A DNA stretch of 64,000 nt from NCBI GenBank assembly GCA_965240325.2, contig OZ251228.1, positions 992,001 to 1,056,000 on the forward strand. Reading direction: 5' to 3'. The position numbers and the translations under genes were made by a program. The notes beneath the pieces are model-generated. The model did no database searches. It was not told the origin of the DNA and saw only the letters and a list, made by a program, of their open reading frames with translations. The stretch comes from Rebecca billardiae RCC1528 (lineage: Eukaryota; Haptophyta). This document shows, piece after piece, positions 46,101-59,460 of this stretch (positions are counted from its first letter, which is position 1; each line of letters begins with the position of its first letter).

Positions 46101-49100
46101 GGCGCGCCACCAGCCCCAGCTCGGATATGGGCATCGAGGCGCGCCAAGCGCTCGAGTGGCGGAACTTGACGGTGCTGGCAGCAGCCGTACTCGAGCGCGC
46201 TCGAGCCGTGCCCGTGCGAGCCGACGGTATCCGCACCGCCACGTCTCGCGCACTTCGAAGCCCACCGCGCCCATCCCACCAGCGCACGGGCGCACGGGCG
46301 CACGGGCGCACGGGCGCACCGGCGCGCCGGGTGGGCGGCGCGCCACCAGCCTCAGCTCGGATATGGGCATCGAGGCGCGCCAAGCGCTCGAGTGGCGGAA
46401 CTTGACGGCGCTGGCAGCAGCCGTACTCGAGCGCGCTCGAGCCGTGCCCGTGCGAGCCGACGGTATCCGCACCGCCACGTCTCGCGCACTTCGAAGCCCA
46501 CCGCGCCCATCCCACCAGCGCACGGGCGCACGGGCGCACGGGCGCACCGGCGCGCCGGGTGGGCGGCGCGCCACCAGCCTCAGCTCGGATATGGGGATCG
46601 AGGCGCGCCAAGCGCTCGTGTGGCGGCACTTGACGGTGCTGGCAGCAGCCGTACTCGAGCGCGCTCGAGCCGTGCCCGTGCGAGCCGACGGTATCCGCAC
46701 CGCCACGTCTCGCGCACTTCGAAGCCCACCGCGCCCATCCCACCAGCGCACGGGCGCACGGGCGCACGGGCGCACGGGCGCACCGGCGCGCCGGGTGGGC
46801 GGCGCGCCACCAGCCTCAGCTCGGATATGGGCATCGAGGCGCGCCAAGCGCTCGATTGCGGCATTGTGACGGTGCTGACGGCAGCCGTACTCGAGCGCGC
46901 TCGAGCCGTGCCCGTGCGCGTCGACGGTATCCGCACCGCCACGTCTCGCGCACTTCGAAGCCCACCGCGCCCATCCCACCAGCGCACGGGCGCACGGGCG
47001 CACGGGCGCACGGGCGCGCCGGGTGGGCGGCGCGCCACCAGCCTCAGCTCGGATATGGGCATCGAGGCGCGCCAAGCGCTCGAGTGGCGGCACTTGACGG
47101 TGCTGGCAGCAGCCGTACTCGAGCGCGCTCGAGCCGTGCCCGTGCGAGCCGACGGTATCCGCACCGCCACGTCTCGCGCACTTCGAAGCCCACCGCGCCC
47201 ATCCCACCAGCGCACGGGCGCACGGGCGCACGGGCGCACGGGCGCGCCGGGTGGGCGGCGCGCCACCAGCCTCAGCTCGGATATGGGCATCGAGGCGCGC
47301 CAAGCGCTCGTGTGGCGGCACTTGACGGTGCTGGCAGCAGCCGTACTCGAGCGCGCTCGAGCCGTGCCCGTGCGAGCCGACGGTATCCGCACCGCCACGT
47401 CTCGCGCACTTCGAAGCCCACCGCGCCCATCCCACCAGCGCACGGGCGCACGGGCGCACGGGCGCACGGGCGCACCGGCGCGCCGGGTGGGCGGCGCGCC
47501 ACCAGCCTCAGCTCGGATATGGGGATCGAGGCGCGCCAAGCGCTCGAGTGGCGGCATTGTGACGGTGCTGGCGGCAGCCGTACTCGAGCGCGCTCGAGCC
47601 GTGCCCGTGCGAGCCGACGGTATCCGCACCGCCACGTCTCGCGCACTTCGAAGCCCACCGCGCCCATCCCACCAGCGCACGGGCGCACGGGCGCACGGGC
47701 GCACGGGCGCACCGGCGCGCCGGGTGGGCGGCGCGCCACCAGCCTCAGCTCGGATATGGGCATCGAGGCGCGCCAAGCGCTCGAGTGGCGGCACTTGACG
47801 GTGCTGGCAGCAGCCGTACTCGAGCGCGCTCGAGCCGTGCCCGTGCGAGCCGACGGTATCCGCACCGCCACGTCTCGCGCACTTCGAAGCCCACCGCGCC
47901 CATCCCACCAGCGCACGGGCGCACGGGCGCACGGGCGCACGGGCGCACGGGCGCGCCGGGTGGGCGGCGCGCCACCAGCCTCAGCTCGGATATGGGGATC
48001 GAGGCGCGCCAAGCGCTCGAGTGGCGGCATTGTGACGGTGCTGGCGGCAGCCGTACTCGAGCGCGCTCGAGCCGTGCCCGTGCGAGCCGACGGTATCCGC
48101 ACCGCCACGTCTCGCGCACTTCGAAGCCCACCGCGCCCATCCCACCAGCGCACGGGCGCACGGGCGCACGGGCGCACGGGCGCGCCGGGTGGGCGGCGCG
48201 CCACCAGCCCCAGCTCGGATATGGGCATCGAGGCGCGCCAAGCGCTCGAGTGGCGGAACGTGACGGTGCTGGCAGCAGCCGTACTCGAGCGCGCTCGAGC
48301 CGTGCCCGTGCGAGCCGACGGTATCCGCACCGCCACGTCTCGCGCACTTCGAAGCCCACCGCGCCCATCCCACCAGCGCACGGGCGCACGGGCGCACGGG
48401 CGCACGGGCGCGCCGGGTGGGCGGCGCACAGCCTCAGCTCGGATATGGGCATCGAGGCGCGCCAAGCGCTCGAGTGGCGGAACTTGACGGTGCTGGCAGC
48501 AGCCGTACTCGAGCGCGCTCGAGCCGTGCCCGTGCGAGCCGACGGTATCCGCACCGCCACGTCTCGCGCACTTCGAAGCCCACCGCGCCCATCCCACCAG
48601 CGCACGGGCGCACGGGCGCACGGGCGCACCGGCGCACCGGCGCGCCGGGTGGGCGGCGCGCCACCAGCCTCAGCTCGGATATGGGCATCGAGGCGCGCCA
48701 AGCGCTCGAGTGGCGGAACTTGACGGTGCTGGCAGCAGCCGTACTCGAGCGCGCTCGAGCCGTGCCCGTGCGAGCCGACGGTATCCGCACCGCCACGTCT
48801 CGCGCACTTCGAAGCCCACCGCGCCCATCCCACCAGCGCACGGGCGCACGGGCGCACGGGCGCACCGGCGCGCCGGGTGGGCGGCGCGCCACCAGCCTCA
48901 GCTCGGATATGGGGATCGAGGCGCGCCAAGCGCTCGTGTGGCGGCACTTGACGGTGCTGGCAGCAGCCGTACTCGAGCGCGCTCGAGCCGTGCCCGTGCG
49001 AGCCGACGGTATCCGCACCGCCACGTCTCGCGCACTTCGAAGCCCACCGCGCCCATCCCACCAGCGCACGGGCGCACGGGCGCACGGGCGCACGGGCGCA

Positions 49101-49322
49101 CCGGCGCGCCGGGTGGGCGGCGCGCCACCAGCCTCAGCTCGGATATGGGGATCGAGGCGCGCCAAGCGCTCGATTGCGGCATTGTGACGGTGCTGACGGC
49201 AGCCGTACTCGAGCGCGCTCGAGCCGTGCCCGTGCGCGTCGACGGTATCCGCACCGCCACGTCTCGCGCACTTCGAAGCCCACCGCGCCCATCCCACCAG
49301 CGCACGGGCGCACGGGCGCACG

Positions 49323-50715
49323 GGCGCACGGGCGCGCCGGGTGGGCGGCGCGCCACCAGCCTCAGCTCGGATATGGGCATCGAGGCGCGCCAAGCGCTCG
49401 AGTGGCGGCACTTGACGGTGCTGGCAGCAGCCGTACTCGAGCGCGCTCGAGCCGTGCCCGTGCGAGCCGACGGTATCCGCACCGCCACGTCTCGCGCACT
49501 TCGAAGCCCACCGCGCCCATCCCACCAGCGCACGGGCGCACGGGCGCACGGGCGCACGGGCGCACCGGCGCGCCGGGTGGGCGGCGCGCCACCAGCCTCA
49601 GCTCGGATATGGGGATCGAGGCGCGCCAAGCGCTCGAGTGGCGGCATTGTGACGATGCTGGCGGCAGCCGTACTCGAGCGCGCTCGAGCCGTGCCCGTGC
49701 GAGCCGACGGTATCCGCACCGCCACGTCTCGCGCACTTCGAAGCCCACCGCGCCCATCCCACCAGCGCACGGGCGCACGGGCGCACGGGCGCACCGGCGC
49801 GCCGGGTGGGCGGCGCGCCACCAGCCTCAGCTCGGATATGGGGATCGAGGCGCGCCAAGCGCTCGTGTGGCGGCACTTGACGGTGCTGGCAGCAGCCGTA
49901 CTCGAGCGCGCTCGAGCCGTGCCCGTGCGAGCCGACGGTATCCGCACCGCCACGTCTCGCGCACTTCGAAGCCCACCGCGCCCATCCCACCAGCGCACGG
50001 GCGCACGGGCGCACGGGCGCACGGGCGCACCGGCGCGCCGGGTGGGCGGCGCGCCACCAGCCTCAGCTCGGATATGGGGATCGAGGCGCGCCAAGCGCTC
50101 GAGTGGCGGCATTGTGACGGTGCTGGCGGCAGCCGTACTCGAGCGCGCTCGAGCCGTGCCCGTGCGAGCCGACGGTATCCGCACCGCCACGTCTCGCGCA
50201 CTTCGAAGCCCACCGCGCCCATCCCACCAGCGCACGGGCGCACGGGCGCACGGGCGCACGGGCGCACCGGCGCGCCGGGTGGGCGGCGCGCCACCAGCCC
50301 CAGCTCGGATATGGGCATCGAGGCGCGCCAAGCGCTCGAGTGGCGGAACGTGACGGTGCTGGCAGCAGCCGTACTCGAGCGCGCTCGAGCCGTGCCCGTG
50401 CGAGCCGACGGTATCCGCACCGCCACGTCTCGCGCACTTCGAAGCCCACCGCGCCCATCCCACCAGCGCACGGGCGCACGGGCGCACGGGCGCACGGGCG
50501 CGCCGGGTGGGCGGCGCACAGCCTCAGCTCGGATATGGGCATCGAGGCGCGCCAAGCGCTCGAGTGGCGGAACTTGACGGTGCTGGCAGCAGCCGTACTC
50601 GAGCGCGCTCGAGCCGTGCCCGTGCGAGCCGACGGTATCCGCACCGCCACGTCTCGCGCACTTCGAAGCCCACCGCGCCCATCCCACCAGCGCACGGGCG
50701 CACGGGCGCACGGGC
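49323..50715 (+). repeat. Satellite block Q, copy 3
   Basis: It matches copy 2 at offset 21245, again with the divergent monomer (49172) on its left. Confidence 0.75.
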
Positions 50716-52339
50716 GCACGGGCGCACCGGCGCGCCGGGTGGGCGGCGCGCCACCAGCCCCAGCTCGGATATGGGCATCGAGGCGCGCCAAGCGCTCGAG
50801 TGGCGGAACGTGACGGTGCTGGCAGCAGCCGTACTCGAGCGCGCTCGAGCCGTGCCCGTGCGAGCCGACGGTATCCGCACCGCCACGTCTCGCGCACTTC
50901 GAAGCCCACCGCGCCCATCCCACCAGCGCACGGGCGCACGGGCGCACGGGCGCACGGGCGCGCCGGGTGGGCGGCGCACAGCCTCAGCTCGGATATGGGC
51001 ATCGAGGCGCGCCAAGCGCTCGAGTGGCGGAACTTGACGGTGCTGGCAGCAGCCGTACTCGAGCGCGCTCGAGCCGTGCCCGTGCGAGCCGACGGTATCC
51101 GCACCGCCACGTCTCGCGCACTTCGAAGCCCACCGCGCCCATCCCACCAGCGCACGGGCGCACGGGCGCACGGGCGCACGGGCGCGCCGGGTGGGCGGCG
51201 ACCAGCCTCAGCTCGGATATGGGCATCGAGGCGCGCCAAGCGCTCGAGAGGCGGAACTTGACGGTGCTGGCAGCAGCCGTACTCGAGCGCGCTCGAGCCG
51301 TGCCCGTGCGAGCCGACGGTATCCGCACCGCCACGTCTCGCGCACTTCGAAGCCCACCGCGCCCATCCCACCAGCGCACGGGCGCACGGGCGCACGGGCG
51401 CACGGGCGCACCGGGTGGGCGGCGCACAGCCTCAGCTCGGATATGGGCATCGAGGCGCGCCAAGCGCTCGTGTGGCGGAACTTGACGGTGCTGGCAGCAG
51501 CCGTACTCGAGCGCGCTCGAGCCGTGCCCGTGCGAGCCGACGGTATCCGCACCGCCACGTCTCGCGCACTTCGAAGCCCACCGCGCCCATCCCACCAGCG
51601 CACGGGCGCACGGGCGCACGGGCGCACCGGCGCGCCGGGTGGGCGGCGCGCCACCAGCCTCAGCTCGGATATGGGGATCGAGGCGCGCCAAGCGCTCGAG
51701 TGGCGGCATCGTGACGGTGCTGGCGGCAGCCGTACTCGAGCGCGCTCGAGCCGTGCCCGTGCGAGCCGACGGTATCCGCACCGCCACGTCTCGCGCACTT
51801 CGAAGCCCACCGCGCCCATCCCACCAGCGCACGGGCGCACGGGCGCACGGGCGCACCGGCGCGCCGGGTGGGCGGCGCGCCACCAGCCTCAGCTCGGATA
51901 TGGGGATCGAAACGCGCCAAGCGCTCGTGTGGCGGCACTTGACGGTGCTGGGAGCAGCCGTACTTGAGCGCGCTCGAGCCGTGCCCGTGCGAGCCGACGG
52001 TATCCGCACCGCCACGTCTCGCGCACTTCGAAGCCCACCGCGCCCATCCCACCAGCGCACGGGCGCACGGGCGCACGGGCGCACGGGCGCACCGGCGCGC
52101 CGGGTGGGCGGCGCGCCACCAGCCTCAGCTCGGATATGGGCATCGAGGCGCGCCAAGCGCTCGAGTGGCGGCATCGTGACGGTGCTGGCGGCAGCCGTGC
52201 TCGAGCGCGCTCGAGCCGTGCCCGTGCGAGCCGACGGTATCCGCACCGCCACGTCTCGCGCACTTCGAAGCCCACCGCGCCCATCCCACCAGCGCACGGG
52301 CGCACGGGCGCACGGGCGCACGGGCGCGCCGGGTGGGCG

Positions 52340-54600
52340 GCGCGCCACCAGCCTCAGCTCGGATATGGGCATCGAGGCGCGCCAAGCGCTCGTGTGGCGG
52401 AACTTGACGGTGCTGGCAGCAGCCGTACTCGAGCGCGCTCGAGCCGTGCCCGTGCGAGCCGACGGTATCCGCACCGCCACGTCTCGCGCACTTCGAAGCC
52501 CACCGCGCCCATCCCACCAGCGCACGGGCGCACGGGCGCACGGGCGCACCGGCGCGCCGGGTGGGCGGCGCGCCACCAGCCTCAGCTCGGATATGGGCAT
52601 CGAGGCGCGCCAAGCGCTCGTGTGGCGGACCTTGACGGTGCTTGCAGCAGCCGTACTCGAGCGCGCTCGAGCCGTGCCCGTGCGAGCCGACGGTATCCGC
52701 ACCGCCACGTCTCGCGCACTTCGAAGCCCACCGCGCCCGTCCCACCAGCGCACGGGCGCACGGGCGCACGGGCGCACCGGCGCGCCGGGTGGGCGGCGCG
52801 CCACCAGCCTCAGCTCGGATATGGGGATCGAGGCGCGCCAAGCGCTCGTGTGGCGGCACTTGACGGTGCTGGCAGCAGCCGTACTCGAGCGCGCTCGAGC
52901 CGTGCCCGTGCGAGCCGACGGTATCCGCACCGCCACGTCTCGCGCACTTCGAAGCCCACCGCGCCCATCCCACCAGCGCACGGGCGCACGGGCGCACGGG
53001 CGCACCGGCGCGCCGGGTGGGCGGCGCGCCACCAGCCTCAGCTCGGATATGGGCATCGAGGCGCGCCAAGCGCTCGATTGCGGCATTGTGACGGTGCTGA
53101 CGGCAGTCGTATTCGAGCGCGCTCGAGTCGTGCCCGTGCGAGCCGACGGTATCCGCACCGCCACGTCTCGCGCACTTCGAAGCCCACCGCGCCCATCCCA
53201 CCAGCGCACGGGCGCACGGGCGCACGGGCGCGCCGGGTGGGCGGCGCGCCACCAGCCTCAGCTCGGATATGGGCATCGAGGCGCGCCAAGCGCTCGTGTG
53301 GCGGAACTTGACGGTGCTGGCAGCAGCCGTACTCGAGCGCGCTCGAGCCGTGCCCGTGCGAGCCGACGGTATCCGCACCGCCACGTCTCGCGCACTTCGA
53401 AGCCCACCGCGCCCATCCCACCAGCGCACGGGCGCACGGGCGCACGGGCGCACGGGCGCGCCGGGTGGGCGGCGCGCCACCAGCCTCAGCTCGGATATGG
53501 GCATCGAGGCGCGCCAAGCGCTCGTGTGGCGGAACTTGACGGTGCTGGCAGCAGCCGTACTCGAGCGCGCTCGAGCCGTGCCCGTGCGAGCCGACGGTAT
53601 CCGCACCGCCACGTCTCGCGCACTTCGAAGCCCACCGCGCCCATCCCACCAGCGCACGGGCGCACGGGCGCACGGGCGCACCGGCGCGCCGGGTGGGCGG
53701 CGCGCCACCAGCCTCAGCTCGGATATGGGCATCGAGGCGCGCCAAGCGCTCGTGTGGCGGACCTTGACGGTGCTTGCAGCAGCCGTACTCGAGCGCGCTC
53801 GAGCCGTGCCCGTGCGAGCCGACGGTATCCGCACCGCCACGTCTCGCGCACTTCGAAGCCCACCGCGCCCGTCCCACCAGCGCACGGGCGCACGGGCGCA
53901 CGGGCGCACCGGCGCGCCGGGTGGGCGGCGCGCCACCAGCCTCAGCTCGGATATGGGGATCGAGGCGCGCCAAGCGCTCGTGTGGCGGCACTTGACGGTG
54001 CTGGCAGCAGCCGTACTCGAGCGCGCTCGAGCCGTGCCCGTGCGAGCCGACGGTATCCGCACCGCCACGTCTCGCGCACTTCGAAGCCCACCGCGCCCAT
54101 CCCACCAGCGCACGGGCGCACGGGCGCACGGGCGCACCGGCGCGCCGGGTGGGCGGCGCGCCACCAGCCTCAGCTCGGATATGGGCATCGAGGCGCGCCA
54201 AGCGCTCGATTGCGGCATTGTGACGGTGCTGACGGCAGTCGTATTCGAGCGCGCTCGAGTCGTGCCCGTGCGAGCCGACGGTATCCGCACCGCCACGTCT
54301 CGCGCACTTCGAAGCCCACCGCGCCCATCCCACCAGCGCACGGGCGCACGGGCGCACGGGCGCGCCGGGTGGGCGGCGCGCCACCAGCCTCAGCTCGGAT
54401 ATGGGCATCGAGGCGCGCCAAGCGCTCGTGTGGCGGAACTTGACGGTGCTGGCAGCAGCCGTACTCGAGCGCGCTCGAGCCGTGCCCGTGCGAGCCGACG
54501 GTATCCGCACCGCCACGTCTCGCGCACTTCGAAGCCCACCGCGCCCATCCCACCAGCGCACGGGCGCACGGGCGCACGGGCGCACCGGCGCGCCGGGTGG
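52340..54600 (+). repeat. Satellite block T, tandem pair
   Basis: 52340-53470 repeats as 53472-54600 (offset 1132). Both halves include the divergent monomer with gcagtcgtattcgagcg and ctcgagtcgtgc. Confidence 0.82.
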
Positions 54601-56659
54601 GCGGCGCGCCACCAGCCTCAGCTCGGATATGGGGATCGAGGCGCGCCAAGCGCTCGAGTGGCGGCATCGTGACGGTGCTGGCGGCAGCCGTACTCGAGCG
54701 CGCTCGAGCCGTGCCCGTGCGAGCCGACGGTATCCGCACCGCCACGTCTCGCGCACTTCGAAGCCCACCGCGCCCATCCCACCAGCGCACGGGCGCACGG
54801 GCGCACGGGCGCACGGGCGCGCCGGGTGGGCGGCGCGCCACCAGCCTCAGCTCGGATATGGGCATCGAGGCGCGCCAAGCGCTCGTGTGGCGGAACTTGA
54901 CGGTGCTGGCAGCAGCCGTACTCGAGCGCGCTCGAGCCGTGCCCGTGCGAGCCGACGGTATCCGCACCGCCACGTCTCGCGCACTTCGAAGCCCACCGCG
55001 CCCATCCCACCAGCGCACGGGCGCACGGGCGCACGGGCGCACCGGCGCGCCGGGTGGGCGGCGCGCCACCAGCCTCAGCTCGGATATGGGGATCGAAACG
55101 CGCCAAGCGCTCGTGTGGCGGCACTTGACGGTGCTGGGAGCAGCCGTACTTGAGCGCGCTCGAGCCGTGCCCGTGCGAGCCGACGGTATCCGCACCGCCA
55201 CGTCTCGCGCACTTCGAAGCCCACCGCGCCCATCCCACCAGCGCACGGGCGCACGGGCGCACGGGCGCACGGGCGCGCCGGGTGGGCGGCGCGCCACCAG
55301 CCTCAGCTCGGATATGGGGATCGAAACGCGCCAAGCGCTCGTGTGGCGGCACTTGACGGTGCTGGGAGCAGCCGTACTTGAGCGCGCTCGAGCCGTGCCC
55401 GTGCGAGCCGACGGTATCCGCACCGCCACGTCTCGCGCACTTCGAAGCCCACCGCGCCCATCCCACCAGCGCACGGGCGCACGGGCGCACGGGCGCACGG
55501 GCGCACCGGCGCGCCGGGTGGGCGGCGCGCCACCAGCCTCAGCTCGGATATGGGCATCGAGGCGCGCCAAGCGCTCGAGTGGCGGAACTTGACGGTGCTG
55601 GCATCAGCCGTACTCGAGCGCGCTCGAGCCGTGCCCGTGCGAGCCGACGGTATCCGCACCGCCACGTCTCGCGCACTTCGAAGCCCACCGCGCCCATCCC
55701 ACCAGCGCACGGGCGCACGGGCGCACGGGCGCACGGGCGCGCCGGGTGGGCGGCGCGCCACCAGCCTCAGCTCGGATATGGGGATCGAGGCGCGCCAAGC
55801 GCTCGTGTGGCGGCACTTGACGGTGCTGGCAGCAGCCGTACTCGAGCGCGCTCGAGCCGTGCCCGTGCGAGCCGACGGTATCCGCACCGCCACGTCTCGC
55901 GCACTTCGAAGCCCACCGCGCCCATCCCACCAGCGCACGGGCGCACGGGCGCACGGGCGCACGGGCGCACCGGCGCGCCGGGTGGGCGGCGCGCCACCAG
56001 CCTCAGCTCGGATATGGGCATCGAGGCGCGCCAAGCGCTCGAGTGGCGGCATCGTGACGGTGCTGGCGGCAGCCGTGCTCGAGCGCGCTCGAGCCGTGCC
56101 CGTGCGAGCCGACGGTATCCGCACCGCCACGTCTCGCGCACTTCGAAGCCCACCGCGCCCATCCCACCAGCGCACGGGCGCACGGGCGCACGGGCGCACG
56201 GGCGCGCCGGGTGGGCGGCGCGCCACCAGCCTCAGCTCGGATATGGGCATCGAGGCGCGCCAAGCGCTCGAGTGGCGGAACTTGACGGTGCTGGCAGCAG
56301 CCGTACTCGAGCGCGCTCGAGCCGTGCCCGTGCGACCCGACGGTATCCGCACCGCCACGTCTCGCGCACTTCGAAGCCCACCGCGCCCATCCCACCAGCG
56401 CACGGGCGCACGGGCGCGCCGGGTGGGCGGTGCGCCACCAGCCTCAGCTCGGATATGGGGATCGAGGCGCGCCAAGCGCTCGAGTGGCGGCATTGTGATG
56501 GTGCTGGCAGCAGCCGTACTCAAGCGCGCTCGAGCCGTGCCCGTGCGAGCCGACGGTATCCGCACCGCCACGTCTCGCGCACTTCGAAGCCCACCGCGCC
56601 CATCCCACCAGCGCACGGGCGCACGGGCGCACGGGCGCACGGGCGCACCGGGTGGGCGG

Positions 56660-59460
56660 CGCGCCACCAGCCTCAGCTCGGATATGGGGATCGAGGCGCG
56701 CCAAGCGCTCGAGTGGCGGCATTGTGACGGTGCTGGCGGCAGCCGTACTCGAGCGCGCTCGAGCCGTGCCCGTGCGAGCCGACGGTATCCGCACCGCCAC
56801 GTCTCGCGCACTTCGAAGCCCACCGCGCCCATCCCACCAGCGCACGGGCGCACGGGCGCACGGGCGCACCGGCGCGCCGGGTGGGCGGCGCGCCACCAGC
56901 CTCAGCTCGGATATGGGCATCGAGGCGCGCCAAGCGCTCGAGTGGCGGAACTTGACGGTGCTGGCAGCAGCCGTACTCGAGCGCGCTCGAGCCGTGCCCG
57001 TGCGAGCCGACGGTATCCGCACCGCCACGTCTCGCGCACTTCGAAGCCCACCGCGCCCATCCCACCAGCGCACGGGCGCACGGGCGCACGGGCGCACGGG
57101 CGCGCCGGGTGGGCGGCGCGCCACCAGCCTCAGCTCGGATATGGGCATCGAGGCGCGCCAAGCGCTCGAGTGGCGGCATTGTGACGGTGCTGGCAGCAGC
57201 CGTACTCGAGCGCGCTCGAGCCGTGCCCGTGCGACCCGACGGTATCCGCACCGCCACGTCTCGCGCACTTTGAAGCCCACCGCGCCCATCCCACCAGCGC
57301 ACGGGCGCACGGGCGCACGGGCGCACGGGCGCACGGGCGCACGGGCGCACGGGCGCGCCGGGTGGGCGGTGCGCCACCGGCCTCAGCTCGGATATGGGCA
57401 TCGAGGCGCGCCAAGCGCTCGAGTGGCGGCATTGTGACGGTGCTGGCGGCAGCCGTACTCGAGCGCGCTCGAGCCGTGCCCGTGCGAGCCGACGGTATCC
57501 GCACCGCCACGTCTCGCGCACTTCGAAGCCCACCGCGCCCATCCCACCAGCGCACGGGCGCACGGGCGCACGGGCGCACGGGCGCACGGGCGCGCCGGGT
57601 GGGCGGCGCGCCACCAGCCTCAGCTCGGATATGGGCATCGAGGCGCGCCAAGCGCTCGAGTGGCGGAACTTGACGGTGCTGGCAGCAGCCGTACTCGAGC
57701 GCGCTCGAGCCGTGCCCGTGCGAGCCGACGGTATCCGCACCGCCACGTCTCGCGCACTTCGAAGCCCACCGCGCCCATCCCACCAGCGCACGGGCGCACG
57801 GGCGCACGGGCGCACGGGCGCACCGGCGCGCCGGGTGGGCGGCGCGCCACCAGCCTCAGCTCGGATATGGGCATCGAGGCGCGCCAAGCGCTCGAGTGGC
57901 GGAACTTGACGGTGCTGGCAGCAGCCGTACTCGAGCGCGCTCGAGCCGTGCCCGTGCGAGCCGACGGTATCCGCACCGCCACGTCTCGCGCACTTCGAAG
58001 CCCACCGCGCCCATCCCACCAGCGCACGGGCGCACGGGCGCACGGGCGCACCGGCGCGCCGGGTGGGCGGCGCGCCACCAGCCTCAGCTCGGATATGGGC
58101 ATCGAGGCGCGCCAAGCGCTCGAGTGGTGGAACTTGACGGTGCTGGCAGCAGCCGTACTCGAGCGCGCTCGAGCCGTGCCCGTGCGAGCCGACGGTATCC
58201 GCACCGCCACGTCTCGCGCACTTCGAAGCCCACCGCGCCCATCCCACCAGCGCACGGGCGCACGGGCGCACGGGCGCACCGGCGCGCCGGGTGGGCGGCG
58301 CGCCACCAGCCTCAGCTCGGATATGGGCATCGAGGCGCGCCAAGCGCTCGAGTGGCAGAACTTGACGGTGCTGGCAGCAGCCGTACTCGAGCGCGCTCGA
58401 GCCGTGCCCGTGCGACCCGACGGTATCCGCACCGCCACGTCTCGCGCACTTCGAAGCCCACCGCGCCCATCCCACCAGCGCACGGGCGCACGGGCGCACG
58501 GGCGCACGGGCGCGCCGGGTGGGCGGTGCGCCACCAGCCTCAGCTCGGATATGGGGATCGAGGCGCGCCAAGCGCTCGAGTGGCGGCATTGTGATGGTGC
58601 TGGCAGCAGCCGTACTCAAGCGCGCTCGAGCCGTGCCCGTGCGAGCCGACGGTATCCGCACCGCCACGTCTCGCGCACTTCGAAGCCCACCGCGCCCATC
58701 CCACCAGCGCACGGGCGCACGGGCGCACGGGCGCACCGGCGCGCCGGGTGGGCGGCGCGCGACCAGCCTCAGCTCGGATATGGGGATCGAGGCGCGCCAA
58801 GCGCTCGTGTGGCGGCACTTGACGGTGCTGGCAGCAGCCGTACTCGAGCGCGCTCGAGCCGTGCCCGTGCGAGCCGACGGTATCCGCACCGCCACGTCTC
58901 GCGCACTTCGAAGCCCACCGCGCCCATCCCACCAGCGCACGGGCGCACGGGCGCACGGGCGCACGGGCGCGCCGGGTGGGCGGCGCGCGACCAGCCTCAG
59001 CTCGGATATGGGCATCGAGGCGCGCCAAGCGCTCGAGTGGCGGCACTTGACGGTGCTGGCAGCAGCCGTACTCGAGCGCGCTCGAGCCGTGCCCGTGCGA
59101 GCCGACGGTATCCGCACCGCCACGTCTCGCGCACTTCGAAGCCCACCGCGCCCATCCCACCAGCGCACGGGCGCACGGGCGCACGGGCGCACGGGCGCAC
59201 CGGCGCGCCGGGTGGGCGGCGCGCCACCAGCCTCAGCTCGGATATGGGCATCGAGGCGCGCCAAGCGCTCGAGTGGCGGCATTGTGACGGTGCTGGCAGC
59301 AGCCGTACTCGAGCGCGCTCGAGCCGTGCCCGTGCGAGCCGACGGTATCCGCACCGCCACGTCTCGCGCACTTCGAAGCCCACCGCGCCCATCCCACCAG
59401 CGCACGGGCGCACGGGCGCACGGGCGCACGGGCGCACCGGCGCGCCGGGTGGGCGGCGCG
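56660..59460 (+). repeat. Satellite block P, copy 3
   Basis: It carries the same run of rare variants as copies 1 and 2 and the seven-GGG octamer tract at 57301. Confidence 0.83.
57301..57360 (+). repeat. Longest octamer tract seen in the array
   Basis: Seven GGG runs spaced by CGCAC lie in one monomer here. The usual number is three to five, and the shortest tract I see has two (near 56401-56420). These tracts explain the 8-bp length steps. Confidence 0.8.
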
